A DNA stretch of 29,252 nucleotides from a virus, in IMG/VR virus record IMGVR_UViG_3300020419_000066, positions 1 through 29,252 of that record; one strand, written 5' to 3'. The number at the start of each line of letters is the position of its first letter. Position 1 is the stretch's first letter. This document shows, piece after piece, positions 1 through 9,604 of the stretch. The notes below the pieces were generated by a model. The model was given only the letters and a program-made list of their open reading frames with translations, did not search any database and was not told the DNA's origin. A program made the position numbers and the translations under genes.

Positions 1-618
1 TTGGGATCCAGAGGATGTATGTGTTGTGTTAACCTGAAAGACATTATTTGTGGATGTGTCTTTGACAAGATCTCTTTCATTATAATCTGTGCCAGAAGCC
101 CAGTTACCTCTATTGGTCCCAATATTTGTTGTAACGGAAATATCACCAGTAGAATCAAAGCCGAATATTTTGTTTGCTCTGTCTGTTGGTGAGTTAGAAA
201 ATTCTGAAGAAGAAATAGTATTTGTAACAGAAGCTTTAATAGATCTATCGACTTCTTCCTGGATCTGTTGCACATGCATTGTGAGACGATCTAAACCTTC
301 TTCGTGAGACTCGGCTGGGAAAGGATCGTTTTCAACATAATCATGGGTTTGAGTTAAAGCTACTACTCTTTGTATAATAACAGTCTCGGTATTAGTTGGT
401 GTATTGCCACCAGTAAAAGTTACATTACCACCAGAAGCAGATCCTACTCCTGACACATTGTAGTGAGTTGATATTGTCTTTAATGTTTCGGTCCCAGTAG
501 CAGATCTTATATAAACCTTTAAATCTGAGTTTGCTAATATCTTAAAGTTGTAAGCAAAAACAGTTGTAGATCCATTTCCTGAAAACGATACTTTGTTTGA
601 TGTTGTTGATAATGTCAT
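1..618 (-). CDS. Tail fibre protein, T7 gp17-like N-terminus (partial)
   Basis: The reverse complement from the ATG at 618 is open for 206 codons to the left edge, so the C-terminal, receptor-binding part is missing. The first ~115 residues follow the T7 gp17 N-terminal pattern: an early SFSGNGSTTVFAYNF stretch, then SDLKVYI, a Gly/Thr-rich segment before VTFTGG, then VIIQRVVALTQTHDY, NDPFPAESHEEGLDRLTM and a QQIQEEVDRSIK helix. In T7 this domain attaches the fibre to the tail. Residues ~135-206 look like the start of a beta-rich shaft or carbohydrate-binding part. It begins one base after the stop of the 1122-aa gene, so it is probably translated from the same transcript. Family assignment is confident; receptor specificity cannot be read. 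Confidence 0.88.
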   Translation of the reverse strand, partial: MTLSTTSNKVSFSGNGSTTVFAYNFKILANSDLKVYIRSATGTETLKTISTHYNVSGVGSASGGNVTFTGGNTPTNTETVIIQRVVALTQTHDYVENDPFPAESHEEGLDRLTMHVQQIQEEVDRSIKASVTNTISSSEFSNSPTDRANKIFGFDSTGDISVTTNIGTNRGNWASGTDYNERDLVKDTSTNNVFQVNTTHTSSGSQ

Positions 619-619
619 T

Positions 620-3600
620 TTAGTAACCTTGCCTTTCTAATAGTTTATTTTCTCTTAATCCTTTCATATAAATTTGCCTTATACGAACAGCTTCAGGTCC
701 GTACCTTCTTGGGTTTGCCAAAAGTTTTTTTAAATCTGCGTTTCTTAATTTTCTTACATAACCTTGAGCTAGTTCAATGCATCTATCTCTAGCGTTAAGA
801 TCTGTTTTGTTGCTTAGAACAAACCTTTTTTTGTTCATTCGATAATCCCTATCTGATCTTAATTTTCTCTCAATTATTCTGTTGTAATTTTTTGCATAAT
901 ACTTTTGCAAAAACACATAAAGATCACCTCCATCATCTTCTTTATAAAAATCTATTGTTACACCATTATGTTGAAACTTTGGTTTTACAAGAGTTGGTCC
1001 TCCTCCAAATAATTTCCAATCCTTTTGCAAATTTGTTAAATTTTCAGGGGTAAAAGATTTGCTTGCAAATGGACTCCACATTTGTCTTAAACCTTCTTTT
1101 CCTTCTTTTAATTCACGACCATGTAAATCCATCCTAGGAATTAGATTGTCTTTTAAACCAGGTATAGACATCATGAATTTATCTCTCATGTTCATAGTTT
1201 GTCGCATTGTTGGATCTGCCACTTTTGCTCCAGCTCTAAAAATATTTGGAATAAAAGAAGCTACTAAATTTTGAATATATTTTTCACCATATCTTTCTGG
1301 TTCAAAAATAGCTTTTATAAATTGATCTGCTCCTGAAGCGAATGTTTTGTTTAAGACTGCATTTTCAATAGCCAAAGCAGATGCGAGCATAAGTTGCATA
1401 ACATCACCTTCGTTATCAGCATAAATTTCTGGAGAGCTTGTTATTTTATGTAAATCCATACCAAGCATAAGCCATGATGAAAAAGGCTCTAAACCTCTTA
1501 TTGGCATATAGTATGGTTTACCTTCCCCATCAAATCTTAATATAGAATATTCAGGAGCATATTCTAAAGCATCCACAGTTCTTGCAACCCTTTTATTATC
1601 TTTCCATTGTGATTTTAAAGTACCAGCTTTAACATTTGGATATTGCTGTCCATCAGGTCCAGTTGTAAATCCACTTGCAAACATCATTGATCCAAATAAC
1701 AAAGTATTACCGCTTGCAAATCTCATTATGGCTGTTTCTCTTTCTCTGGCAGTACCAGATATTAATTTTCTTCGAAACTCTTTTGATGCAAATGCTAGTG
1801 GAGATCCTTCGGCAAATGTTACTTTTGCAATATTTAATGGTGTTTTAAAGAACGGCAAAGCCCATCTCATTGGAGTTGATTGAATAAAACTTTGAGCATT
1901 CTTTGCTGTTTTTCCTAGCTCTTCTTGAAATGTCATGTAGCTTGCAAATTTTTGAGATTCTTTTAATGCTTCGTATGGAGGATCTGCTACAAATTCTGCG
2001 ACAAAATTTAAAAAACTACTTCCAGTAAGACCTTTTGATTTTGCTGTTCTTTGAGCAAGCATGGTAATTTCATATCTTTGAGCTAAAACTTTAAAAAATA
2101 CATCTTCTGAATTTAAAATATTTGTCGGTGCATTAAATGTTTTGCCTATAGCATTAAACATATGTGCCATTAATGGAGCTTCTGGATCAAAATAACCCAT
2201 AACATTTGATTTATCTATTGAGTTATTTGGAGATGTATAACCAAAAGTCTCTGGACTCCAGCTGTTATTGTTTTTATTAAGCTCGTCAAATTTATTATTA
2301 CGACCAACATGTGGTGCTGTTCCATAATAAAAAGCCCTTATAGCTTCATCGAAAGCAAGCAACATTGCTCCAGTTGAAGCGTGTACTTCATCAAGCTTTA
2401 TTCCACCATAATCAAAACCTAATTTCTCTGATATTGTTCCAACAGTTCCTAAAGCATAATTTTCTATCATATGCTTTCCCATCATTAAGCCGTTACCAAG
2501 TATATTTCTAATATGCGATACTGGTAAGCTTAGAAGAGAGTTAATCCAAAGCTCATTTACTAGCTCTATACCAATGTTAGATCCGTCTTTACTTGCCCTG
2601 TAATAATCTCTTGCAAATCTATTTCTTCTATGACCTTCTGGCATATCTTGATATTTATAAAAAAAATCAATTAAGTTTTCTTTACCACCAAAAGTATCAA
2701 GCATTACTTTAGCTTCTTCTTCAGAAATGACACCTAGTTTGGTTTCTTTGTCTTCTACTAAATCAGATCCCTTAAATTCAAAACTTTCTGGCTTAGTAGT
2801 TCTTTGATCAATTTGACCTTCAGGACCATAACCAGAAGGTCTTCTAAAAGACACTACAGCTCTACCTAAATTAGTTTTAATTCCAGATATTTTTAATTGA
2901 ACATTTGCTACTATTTCATATTGCTGTCTAGCTTTTAACAACATATCATTGCTAACATCTTCGCCACTTCTAATTAAATCAATCATGTCGTTAAGTTTGC
3001 GAGTTTCAATATTATAGAGATCTCTCATAGCCAAGATATATGGCATAGGAGGGATTTCACCTGGCTTGTTAGCTAATAACCTTTTTAAGAATTTTTTGTC
3101 TGTTAAAAAAGTAATATCACTTATGTTCTGCATAAGATCAAAAGAGAGCTTGTCTACTCCTCCAGTTTCAGCAGTAAAAGCCTTGGAATAATATTTTACC
3201 AAATAAGCAAGGGACTCTTCAAAATATAAATCTTCTGGAAACTTGTTATTGTTAGGATCTACCTTGCCATCTTTCTTTCCAAAAATTCTTGTGTTTCCAA
3301 TAAGACCATCGTTTAAAGCTGGATCATCATATATTGTATCAGATATATCGTTTATAAAATCGTTATCAGTAAGTTTAATATAATTAAGTCTATCAGAATC
3401 GTAAGTAACACCTTCCTCTGATAATATTTTTCTTATTCTTTCTGTTTTCTCTTTTGCCGTTAATGATACATCTTCGTTAATTCTATTAACTTCATCTTGC
3501 AAAGCTTGTTTTTTTTCATTTAAAAGTTTACTTGCTTGCGCCCATGTTTTTAGACCAGGAATTTTTTGGATAAACTCCATGGGATTTCCAAAATTTAAAA

Positions 3601-3988
3601 GACCAGCTAAATTTACTGTTTCAGCATTAAGATCACCCTCAAAGTCTCCATAATATCTATAACCTTCTGGATCTTCTGCTAGTTCTGCAAGAGGGTTTTC
3701 AAGCTCCTCTGTATTTGGTGTTTCAAATCCACCACCACCAGACTCATCTATGGGAGTATAAACATCATTACCTTCCATATTGTCGTTTACTGGTTCTATT
3801 TCTATAGGATCTGTATTATCTTGATTTATATCTTCTCCTTCAAGATTAACAGTTTCTTTAGGCAAAGCAGTAGTGTCTACAGGATCCACCTCTGGGACAT
3901 CTGGATTATTGTTTGCCTGTTCTGTAAGTACCTCTTTTGGACCACCACTTGCTACGGAGTCTAAAGCCAGCTCTTCTACTTCATTCAT
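620..3988 (-). CDS. Large internal virion/ejection protein with LPD38-like segment
   Basis: 1122 aa. The first ~110 residues are very acidic and low in complexity (Glu, Asp, Pro, Asn). A Lys/Glu-rich helical stretch follows (~150-190), then a long alpha-rich body. Around residues 700-760, RWALPFFKTPLNIAKVTF followed by small and hydrophobic residues resembles LPD38, a domain found in large phage polyvalent proteins. Several Gly/Ala/Met-rich hydrophobic segments (for example near 730-780) could touch membranes. The position, last before the tail fibre, is that of the largest internal virion protein (gp16) in T7-like phages, so a role in DNA ejection is inferred. No lytic transglycosylase motif was recognised. 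The ATG at 3988 has no Shine-Dalgarno sequence; a terminator-like hairpin lies just upstream. Confidence 0.72.
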   Translation of the reverse strand: MNEVEELALDSVASGGPKEVLTEQANNNPDVPEVDPVDTTALPKETVNLEGEDINQDNTDPIEIEPVNDNMEGNDVYTPIDESGGGGFETPNTEELENPLAELAEDPEGYRYYGDFEGDLNAETVNLAGLLNFGNPMEFIQKIPGLKTWAQASKLLNEKKQALQDEVNRINEDVSLTAKEKTERIRKILSEEGVTYDSDRLNYIKLTDNDFINDISDTIYDDPALNDGLIGNTRIFGKKDGKVDPNNNKFPEDLYFEESLAYLVKYYSKAFTAETGGVDKLSFDLMQNISDITFLTDKKFLKRLLANKPGEIPPMPYILAMRDLYNIETRKLNDMIDLIRSGEDVSNDMLLKARQQYEIVANVQLKISGIKTNLGRAVVSFRRPSGYGPEGQIDQRTTKPESFEFKGSDLVEDKETKLGVISEEEAKVMLDTFGGKENLIDFFYKYQDMPEGHRRNRFARDYYRASKDGSNIGIELVNELWINSLLSLPVSHIRNILGNGLMMGKHMIENYALGTVGTISEKLGFDYGGIKLDEVHASTGAMLLAFDEAIRAFYYGTAPHVGRNNKFDELNKNNNSWSPETFGYTSPNNSIDKSNVMGYFDPEAPLMAHMFNAIGKTFNAPTNILNSEDVFFKVLAQRYEITMLAQRTAKSKGLTGSSFLNFVAEFVADPPYEALKESQKFASYMTFQEELGKTAKNAQSFIQSTPMRWALPFFKTPLNIAKVTFAEGSPLAFASKEFRRKLISGTARERETAIMRFASGNTLLFGSMMFASGFTTGPDGQQYPNVKAGTLKSQWKDNKRVARTVDALEYAPEYSILRFDGEGKPYYMPIRGLEPFSSWLMLGMDLHKITSSPEIYADNEGDVMQLMLASALAIENAVLNKTFASGADQFIKAIFEPERYGEKYIQNLVASFIPNIFRAGAKVADPTMRQTMNMRDKFMMSIPGLKDNLIPRMDLHGRELKEGKEGLRQMWSPFASKSFTPENLTNLQKDWKLFGGGPTLVKPKFQHNGVTIDFYKEDDGGDLYVFLQKYYAKNYNRIIERKLRSDRDYRMNKKRFVLSNKTDLNARDRCIELAQGYVRKLRNADLKKLLANPRRYGPEAVRIRQIYMKGLRENKLLERQGY

Positions 3989-3998
3989 GTTTGGGTAT

Positions 3999-4022
3999 AA
4001 AAAAAGGATGCGTAAGCATCCT
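3999..4022 (-). terminator. Rho-independent terminator upstream of the 1122-aa gene
   Basis: On the minus strand AGGATGC, a TTAC loop and GCATCCT form a perfect 7-bp stem, followed directly by a run of T (forward A-run ending at 4005). It lies after the stop of the 49-aa gene (4055) and only 11 bases before the start of the 1122-aa gene, so it is inside the structural operon. It would reduce transcription of the 1122-aa and fibre genes, or serve as a processing site. Confidence 0.8.
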
Positions 4023-4054
4023 AATATATATTTTTATAATCTGATTTCGCTACA

Positions 4055-4204
4055 TTAGCTACTATTTTTTGTATCTAACTCAGGTCTTAAATTAATAGAT
4101 CCATCACTATCTGCAATTGGATCTGTTGTTACTAATTGAAATGTCCTGGAGTTGGATCCATAGCGTTGTTTAATGTTTTCTATTTCTTGATCTGATAATG
4201 CCAT
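4055..4204 (-). CDS. Small hypothetical protein (49 aa)
   Basis: A short gene with ATG at 4204 and stop at 4055, beginning MALSDQEIENIKQRYG. It has a textbook ribosome-binding site: AAGGAG five bases before the ATG. The product is polar, has an N-terminal amphipathic helix, and carries no membrane segment or known motif. It sits between two large virion genes and is followed by a rho-independent terminator, so it closes one transcriptional segment. A small virion or assembly accessory protein is possible, but function is unknown. The good SD and tight packing are the main evidence that it is real. Confidence 0.7.
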   Translation of the reverse strand: MALSDQEIENIKQRYGSNSRTFQLVTTDPIADSDGSINLRPELDTKNSS

Positions 4205-4244
4205 GTTAACTCCTTAATTGCGCAGATCTATAAATATAATCTGT

Positions 4245-7166
4245 TCATTTTTCCTGTCTATTATTTTCGTCAATTATTTCATTTCCAACAACAATTGCTG
4301 GTGGAACAGTGAAAAAGTATTTGCTAAGTTTTGGTCTTAACTGATCTTGATAGCCACTAGCATCATAAGATTTTTCACCTGACATGTTAGGAGGTTCCAT
4401 AATAATTTCTAAACCATTCTTTTCTAATATTTCAATAACTTTTGGATCTGTATTTTTATGGACTATAGCTCCACCAAACTCATCAAGATAAACAACCCTT
4501 TGAGGTTTAGCTTCAAAATAATCAACAGGAGCTTCTCTTAAAATTTCAATAAAATTTCTAACTCTTTGTATTTCATCAGGACCAAAATTATCTCCACCCA
4601 TATATGTAAAAGCTTCTTTAATTGCTTCATCAGATCTATCAGATCGTATTGCATCAATCATTGAGTAATATAATTGATCTGGTTCAACACCACCCTCAGA
4701 AAATCTATTAACCATTTTTTCTAATTTACCCCAATTATATCCAAGATCTATTTCACTTCCTTGAAAGGATCCATCTTCATTTATTACTTTACCAGCTTCA
4801 GCATTTTCTTGAGATAATTGCTCATCTGGCGATAATATTCTATCTTTATCAGCTTTTACCTCATCAAGACTTTTGTATGATTTAGATGCCACAGCTTTTA
4901 CTTTATTAGGACCACCAGATCCAAAACCTACTTCTCCTCCTCTTTGGACTTCTTCTAGCATGTTGTCTAAAATATTATTTAAGGTAAATGGTAGATCCAT
5001 CCATTTTGATCCTCCAAACTCAAGTTCTTCCAGTTCAAGAGTATATTTTTCATATAGATCTTGATCTCTCCTAACTAATGGACTGTTTAATAACTCAACA
5101 AGCCTATCAATTCTTCTTTGTACTTTTTTGTTTTTAGTATTAAAAGTTTTGCTTGGACTAGAATATTTTGTTTTTTCATTCTTTACAAAATCACGAATAG
5201 TTTTTTGTCCATCCATTCCAATAACTTCATTTACTAATTTTCTAATATTTTGTTCTTTCACAAATTGTGGATCTTGGTCTTTTAAACCTTTTTTAGTATC
5301 TTCTAAAACTTTTTGTAGTGTTTCAATCATATCAGGTCTTGTATTTGGATCAGCAAGCTTTTCTTCATATTCTTTAATTGCCTTATTTCTCATCTTTTCA
5401 ACATCAACATCTAAGGCTTCTCTAATCTCTTTCTCATAACCCATTTCATCTAAAAATTTAATTTGTGTTAAAAGTGTAGGGTTTTTAAAATTATTTAAAT
5501 CATAATCAAGATCTATGTATCGAAATTCAATACCATATTTGTCTACTAATGGTCTGTAATCTGCTTCTATTAAATCATCAGCATTATCAAGAAATAAATT
5601 TTCTCCTCTTGGCATCCTAGGAGTATAGGCATCAGATCCATAAATTACATTCTTAGGATCTTCTGCTGGATCAAAATTTTTAGGTTTAGCAATAAGTTGA
5701 ATATCTCCAAAACCTTCAAACACCTGGTCTGATTTTGTTACCGCTAAACTTGGTGATGGTATACCTCCAAGTTCATCGTATTGAAGAATAGCTTCGTCTC
5801 CTGTGTTGTGAAGAATAACCATATCTTCAATAGGTTTATCATCGGCAATATTATGTTTTTTTCTTATTTTCTGAATTTGCTTGTCAATTGCTCCTGGTGT
5901 TGCAAAACCAGCTTCAATTAACGGAGCAAGAAAGAAGCCCATTACGGCTGAAGCTCCTATAGATTCTTTATTTATTTCTGTTGGAAAAGGATTTGTCTCA
6001 TCTGTTGGGATCTCTCCACCACCAAATGTTTCTGGATTTTTAGCTTGTCCTTCTATTTGAAATTCTTGATTCATATAATCATAAGCTGACATGTAGGCAG
6101 ATCCTTCAAAACCAGCGACTAATTTTGGAAGAATAAATTCCATTATTTTTTTTGTTACTCCTTTACCTCCATATCTTTTAGCCATGCCTTTAGCAAAGTG
6201 ATAAGTAAATCCTCCGCCATATGTTGTAGCGTCTGTAAGTATACCTCTAAAAGCTCTACTTAATCCATCCCAGGCAATGCCATCAAACTGAGGTGTACCA
6301 GGATCCATATAACCAAATAATTGATTGTCTTTATCACCTCTCTCTCTTTCTTTAGTATAATATAAATCTGCCACTCCAATGTCTGAATCCTCATCAGAAG
6401 ATGTAGTATACATATTTAAAAGTCTATATATGTCTAATTTAGATTCATTACTTATATCGTCAAAAAATCTTAAATGACTTGCACTGTAAATTAAATTGTT
6501 ATCTATTCTGGCAATAAATTCTAAAGCCCACTCAGAAATTTCCTCTGGGGATGCATCATAATTTTTGTCCATCGGTTTATAAAATTTATTAAATAAATCA
6601 GGATCTCCAAATAATCGTTGAGCAGATTCAGCCCATAGCTGAACACCATTCTCATCTTTATAATTGTGAAAAATTTCACCAGCTCTGGAGTTTTCAAACA
6701 AATCACTTTCGTTAAAAAAAACACTCTTGCCTTCTTCTGTTCTTTTTATTGCATGCTCAATAGCAATATCTTTCATTGTTTGTGGAAAGTTTTGTGCATT
6801 GCCTTCTATTGGGTTATTCATAAGCCAATCTAAATCTTCTGCACTTTGTCCAGGTACTAAGAGTGGTATTTCCTTATTATCTAAAACATCTTCAAAACTT
6901 ACAGTAACTTCTGTCATGGTGCCATTAGTAACATTATTAGTTATCGGTCCTAAAAAACCTCGGTCTGATTTAAGAGTTCCGTCAGCCCTATACATACTCT
7001 TTCTTTCTTTTTCTTTTTTTCTAAATTTAGCAATCTCCTGAAGATCTACAGACTTGTTATGAATTTTTAAATGCTGTGGATTATAACCTTCATCGATCAA
7101 AGCATTGTCAGCATCGACTTCATGCTTTGGTATATATTCGCTATTAATAAGTTTGCTAAACGACAT
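4245..7166 (-). CDS. Internal virion protein with N-terminal GFLGP/MTE-type phage module
   Basis: 973 aa. Residues ~60-150 contain a module I recognise from many podovirus virion proteins: an RADG start, then GFLGPI, a Gly-Thr-Met-Thr-Glu strand, an IPLLVPG strand, an Asp/Leu-rich helix, and a terminal HAIKRTEEGKSVFF. The middle (~300-440) is rich in Gly and Ala with amphipathic or hydrophobic patches, including ASAVMGFFLAPLIEAGFATP, as in ejection proteins that enter membranes. The C-terminal half is charged and helical with no catalytic motif that I can name. It is packed 2 bp from the 629-aa gene and probably corresponds to one of the T7 gp15/gp16 ejection proteins by position. Precise function is inferred. 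Confidence 0.65.
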   Translation of the reverse strand: MSFSKLINSEYIPKHEVDADNALIDEGYNPQHLKIHNKSVDLQEIAKFRKKEKERKSMYRADGTLKSDRGFLGPITNNVTNGTMTEVTVSFEDVLDNKEIPLLVPGQSAEDLDWLMNNPIEGNAQNFPQTMKDIAIEHAIKRTEEGKSVFFNESDLFENSRAGEIFHNYKDENGVQLWAESAQRLFGDPDLFNKFYKPMDKNYDASPEEISEWALEFIARIDNNLIYSASHLRFFDDISNESKLDIYRLLNMYTTSSDEDSDIGVADLYYTKERERGDKDNQLFGYMDPGTPQFDGIAWDGLSRAFRGILTDATTYGGGFTYHFAKGMAKRYGGKGVTKKIMEFILPKLVAGFEGSAYMSAYDYMNQEFQIEGQAKNPETFGGGEIPTDETNPFPTEINKESIGASAVMGFFLAPLIEAGFATPGAIDKQIQKIRKKHNIADDKPIEDMVILHNTGDEAILQYDELGGIPSPSLAVTKSDQVFEGFGDIQLIAKPKNFDPAEDPKNVIYGSDAYTPRMPRGENLFLDNADDLIEADYRPLVDKYGIEFRYIDLDYDLNNFKNPTLLTQIKFLDEMGYEKEIREALDVDVEKMRNKAIKEYEEKLADPNTRPDMIETLQKVLEDTKKGLKDQDPQFVKEQNIRKLVNEVIGMDGQKTIRDFVKNEKTKYSSPSKTFNTKNKKVQRRIDRLVELLNSPLVRRDQDLYEKYTLELEELEFGGSKWMDLPFTLNNILDNMLEEVQRGGEVGFGSGGPNKVKAVASKSYKSLDEVKADKDRILSPDEQLSQENAEAGKVINEDGSFQGSEIDLGYNWGKLEKMVNRFSEGGVEPDQLYYSMIDAIRSDRSDEAIKEAFTYMGGDNFGPDEIQRVRNFIEILREAPVDYFEAKPQRVVYLDEFGGAIVHKNTDPKVIEILEKNGLEIIMEPPNMSGEKSYDASGYQDQLRPKLSKYFFTVPPAIVVGNEIIDENNRQEK

Positions 7167-7168
7167 AG

Positions 7169-9058
7169 TTATTTAACCTTATCTACATCTGAATCTATTT
7201 TGTATTTATCCAAAACTGATGGATCATAAGCATTAGCCATTAAAACAACATCCTCTAGCTTTGCTTCAAAAGATGCTTTTCTAGTTTCAGTTCTTTTTGC
7301 TATAGGAAGACCATTATAAGCTAAACGCATGTCTTTTTTAAATTGTTCTGGATTTGCTTTTATTACTGGAAAAAATAGTGAAGCCACATCACCAAGATCA
7401 TCATCATCTTCATATAAAGAATTATAATTATCTATAACATCTGATCCAAACGCTATGGCTAAAGGTGTAAAATCATCTGCTATAATTTCTGCTTGAGTTG
7501 TGTAGTAATCTATTACTGCTTGATTATAACTAGCTTTTATTTGATCTGTAGTAGGATAAACTCCATCCTTTGGTGCTATAGCTACTACAAAATTAGATAA
7601 AATTGAGCTTTCAGCAAGAGTTGTATTTGTTCCAAATCCATCCTCTAAACTTAATGGTTTTAATTTAGCTTTTAATTTATCAGTGTGTAATTCTACTTGT
7701 CTTCCATACTCAGTATCTCTATTTTGCCTTCTTGAAGTTATTAATGCATTTCGAGACAAGTATTCATCATTAAGCATTTCTTTATTAATAAATTGAGTAT
7801 TTATTTGATTTTGAAGCCTGTCAAGCTCTCTAGGATCTTTAGCCTTATACAAAGCTGTCATAAAATCACTAGTATTGCTTCTTGATGCTCTTGTTAAAGA
7901 TCCAAATTCTTGATTGTTCACAAATAGTTTTAATGTTTTAAAAGTGGCTTCATCTATATTTTCACTATACAAAGCATGATCCAATCTTTTTACATCAAAG
8001 TTTTCTTTTTGTGTAATTATATCTTGTATAAATTCAAACTCTTTACCTTTGATTGCTTTTTGTTTTCTTGACTCTTCTAGGTCTAATGCAAGCTCTTCCA
8101 TTTGATTATTTTTTTTTATATTCTCATAAACAGCATCATAAGATTTCTTAATTAACTCATCTCTTAATGTCTTTGTCATATTGGGAAATAATTTATAAGA
8201 TCCATTTGGACCTTTCTCATTCAGTCTATCAGCATAATCTTTTATTTGATTTTGCAAAACTTCTTCGTTATCAGAATTTTCATTTTGTGCTAGTCCAGCC
8301 GTCATATTGTTTAATATGCCCTCACTAATAAGATTTGTTAGTGTTTGAACATCCTCGTATTGATCAGCATAGTTTTTATATAAATTTGCTTTTCTTTTTT
8401 GATCAATAAGACCATCTGGTCCAAAAATCGCATCGTATGCAATTGCACCTTCAGCAGTATCGTGGTTTTCAATTAAATCAGAAATTAAACCATCTTCTTT
8501 TTGTTGAAATGAAGCCGTTAAGTTATTAGTGTATTGTATTGCTGATATTTTTTGAACATTTGGATCACCCAAAAGATCAATGTTATCAAATGATAAATTT
8601 GCAGTAGTTTTTACACTATTATTTTTAACAATATCATTTGCACTGCCATCTGCTTTAGCATTAAAAACAATTTGATCACCATCCTGTCCATGAAGAGATT
8701 CTAATGTATAAGTAGCTCCACTTAACAAAGCAAGTCTTGCTTTTTCTCTTTCAGTTTTTACCCAAGCCGTTACATCTGTTTCACCATTTAAAAGCTCGGC
8801 TCTTTTTTGAATATGTACTGAAATTTTCTTATATTCATTTTCAATTCTTTGTGCATCAGAAGTGTTTTTAATTTCCTGAAGCTGTTTTCCCATTTCAAAA
8901 ACTTGACCTCCAAACTGGCTGACTTGATTTCCAAAATTAGCTTGTGCCATAGCCCCTTGGGACAATGCTTGAGGATTTGCTTGTATAGAGAAATTTGTAT
9001 TACCTACCTCTCCAGATAGTTGAGTTTGTGCTTTAAATGTAGGGATTTTCATTGCCAT
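7169..9058 (-). CDS. Putative internal virion protein
   Basis: 629 aa, mostly alpha-helical and charged, with an N-terminal segment rich in Gln, Gly and Ala (residues ~20-65) and coiled-coil-like Lys/Glu/Gln stretches (~65-110 and ~320-345). No enzyme motif, signal peptide or membrane helix is visible. GGAG lies 6-9 bases upstream of the ATG, and a second in-frame ATG is the third codon. The gene lies between the gp14-like small protein and the 973-aa protein, the order in which T7-like phages carry the gp15-type internal core protein. The assignment rests on position and composition, not on a recognised domain. Confidence 0.6.
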   Translation of the reverse strand: MAMKIPTFKAQTQLSGEVGNTNFSIQANPQALSQGAMAQANFGNQVSQFGGQVFEMGKQLQEIKNTSDAQRIENEYKKISVHIQKRAELLNGETDVTAWVKTEREKARLALLSGATYTLESLHGQDGDQIVFNAKADGSANDIVKNNSVKTTANLSFDNIDLLGDPNVQKISAIQYTNNLTASFQQKEDGLISDLIENHDTAEGAIAYDAIFGPDGLIDQKRKANLYKNYADQYEDVQTLTNLISEGILNNMTAGLAQNENSDNEEVLQNQIKDYADRLNEKGPNGSYKLFPNMTKTLRDELIKKSYDAVYENIKKNNQMEELALDLEESRKQKAIKGKEFEFIQDIITQKENFDVKRLDHALYSENIDEATFKTLKLFVNNQEFGSLTRASRSNTSDFMTALYKAKDPRELDRLQNQINTQFINKEMLNDEYLSRNALITSRRQNRDTEYGRQVELHTDKLKAKLKPLSLEDGFGTNTTLAESSILSNFVVAIAPKDGVYPTTDQIKASYNQAVIDYYTTQAEIIADDFTPLAIAFGSDVIDNYNSLYEDDDDLGDVASLFFPVIKANPEQFKKDMRLAYNGLPIAKRTETRKASFEAKLEDVVLMANAYDPSVLDKYKIDSDVDKVK

Positions 9059-9067
9059 TCTATTCTC

Positions 9068-9604
9068 CTAAGTAATTGCTTTGTATTGCATTCCCATGCT
9101 TGCAAGGTTTGAAGCTCCACTTAATAAACTTCCATATGCCTGGTATTTACCTCTGGTCCTAGCTTGATCTCCATACATCCTATTAAGATCAGCTTGCATA
9201 CCACCTTGTATGGCTTGCTCTTCAAGTTGAGATTCTTTTATTTTGCTATTGTATTTTTGTATTGCAATTTCTTTTTCTGCTTCATAGGCATTTTCTAAAG
9301 CCACTACTAATGGTGTCCCTGTTCCAGCCTGAAATCCATTTACTCGGTATTGTTGTGAAGTAGTTGCTTGAAAGTTTTCAAAATCTTTTTGAAAATCAAG
9401 AATTTGTAAATCAGTCTGTTTTGCTGTGATTTCTTTAGAAAGTCTTGCAACCCTAGAATTTCTTTCTGCAACCTTGGCATTATATTCTTGTGCCTGTTGT
9501 TCCATCTTACCAGCCTTCTTGGCTCCTTTGTAAGACATGTATGTTCCAGCTACAGTTGTAGTAGCCCCTATTCCTAATAATAATGCTGGTTCCATTCCTG
9601 ACAT
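9068..9604 (-). CDS. Internal virion protein, T7 gp14-like
   Basis: 178 aa. A Gly/Ala/Thr-rich hydrophobic N-terminus (ALLLGIGATTTVAGTYMSY) is followed by a long Lys/Gln/Glu coiled-coil region (~28-75 and ~105-140) and a Gly/Ser/Ala/Met-rich end. This is the usual look of the small podovirus internal virion protein (gp14 type) that enters the cell envelope during DNA ejection. AAGGAG precedes the ATG at good spacing. It follows the GNAT-like gene directly and precedes the two larger internal proteins, matching T7-type order. The family pattern is recognised by eye; membrane activity is inferred. Confidence 0.72.
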   Translation of the reverse strand: MSGMEPALLLGIGATTTVAGTYMSYKGAKKAGKMEQQAQEYNAKVAERNSRVARLSKEITAKQTDLQILDFQKDFENFQATTSQQYRVNGFQAGTGTPLVVALENAYEAEKEIAIQKYNSKIKESQLEEQAIQGGMQADLNRMYGDQARTRGKYQAYGSLLSGASNLASMGMQYKAIT

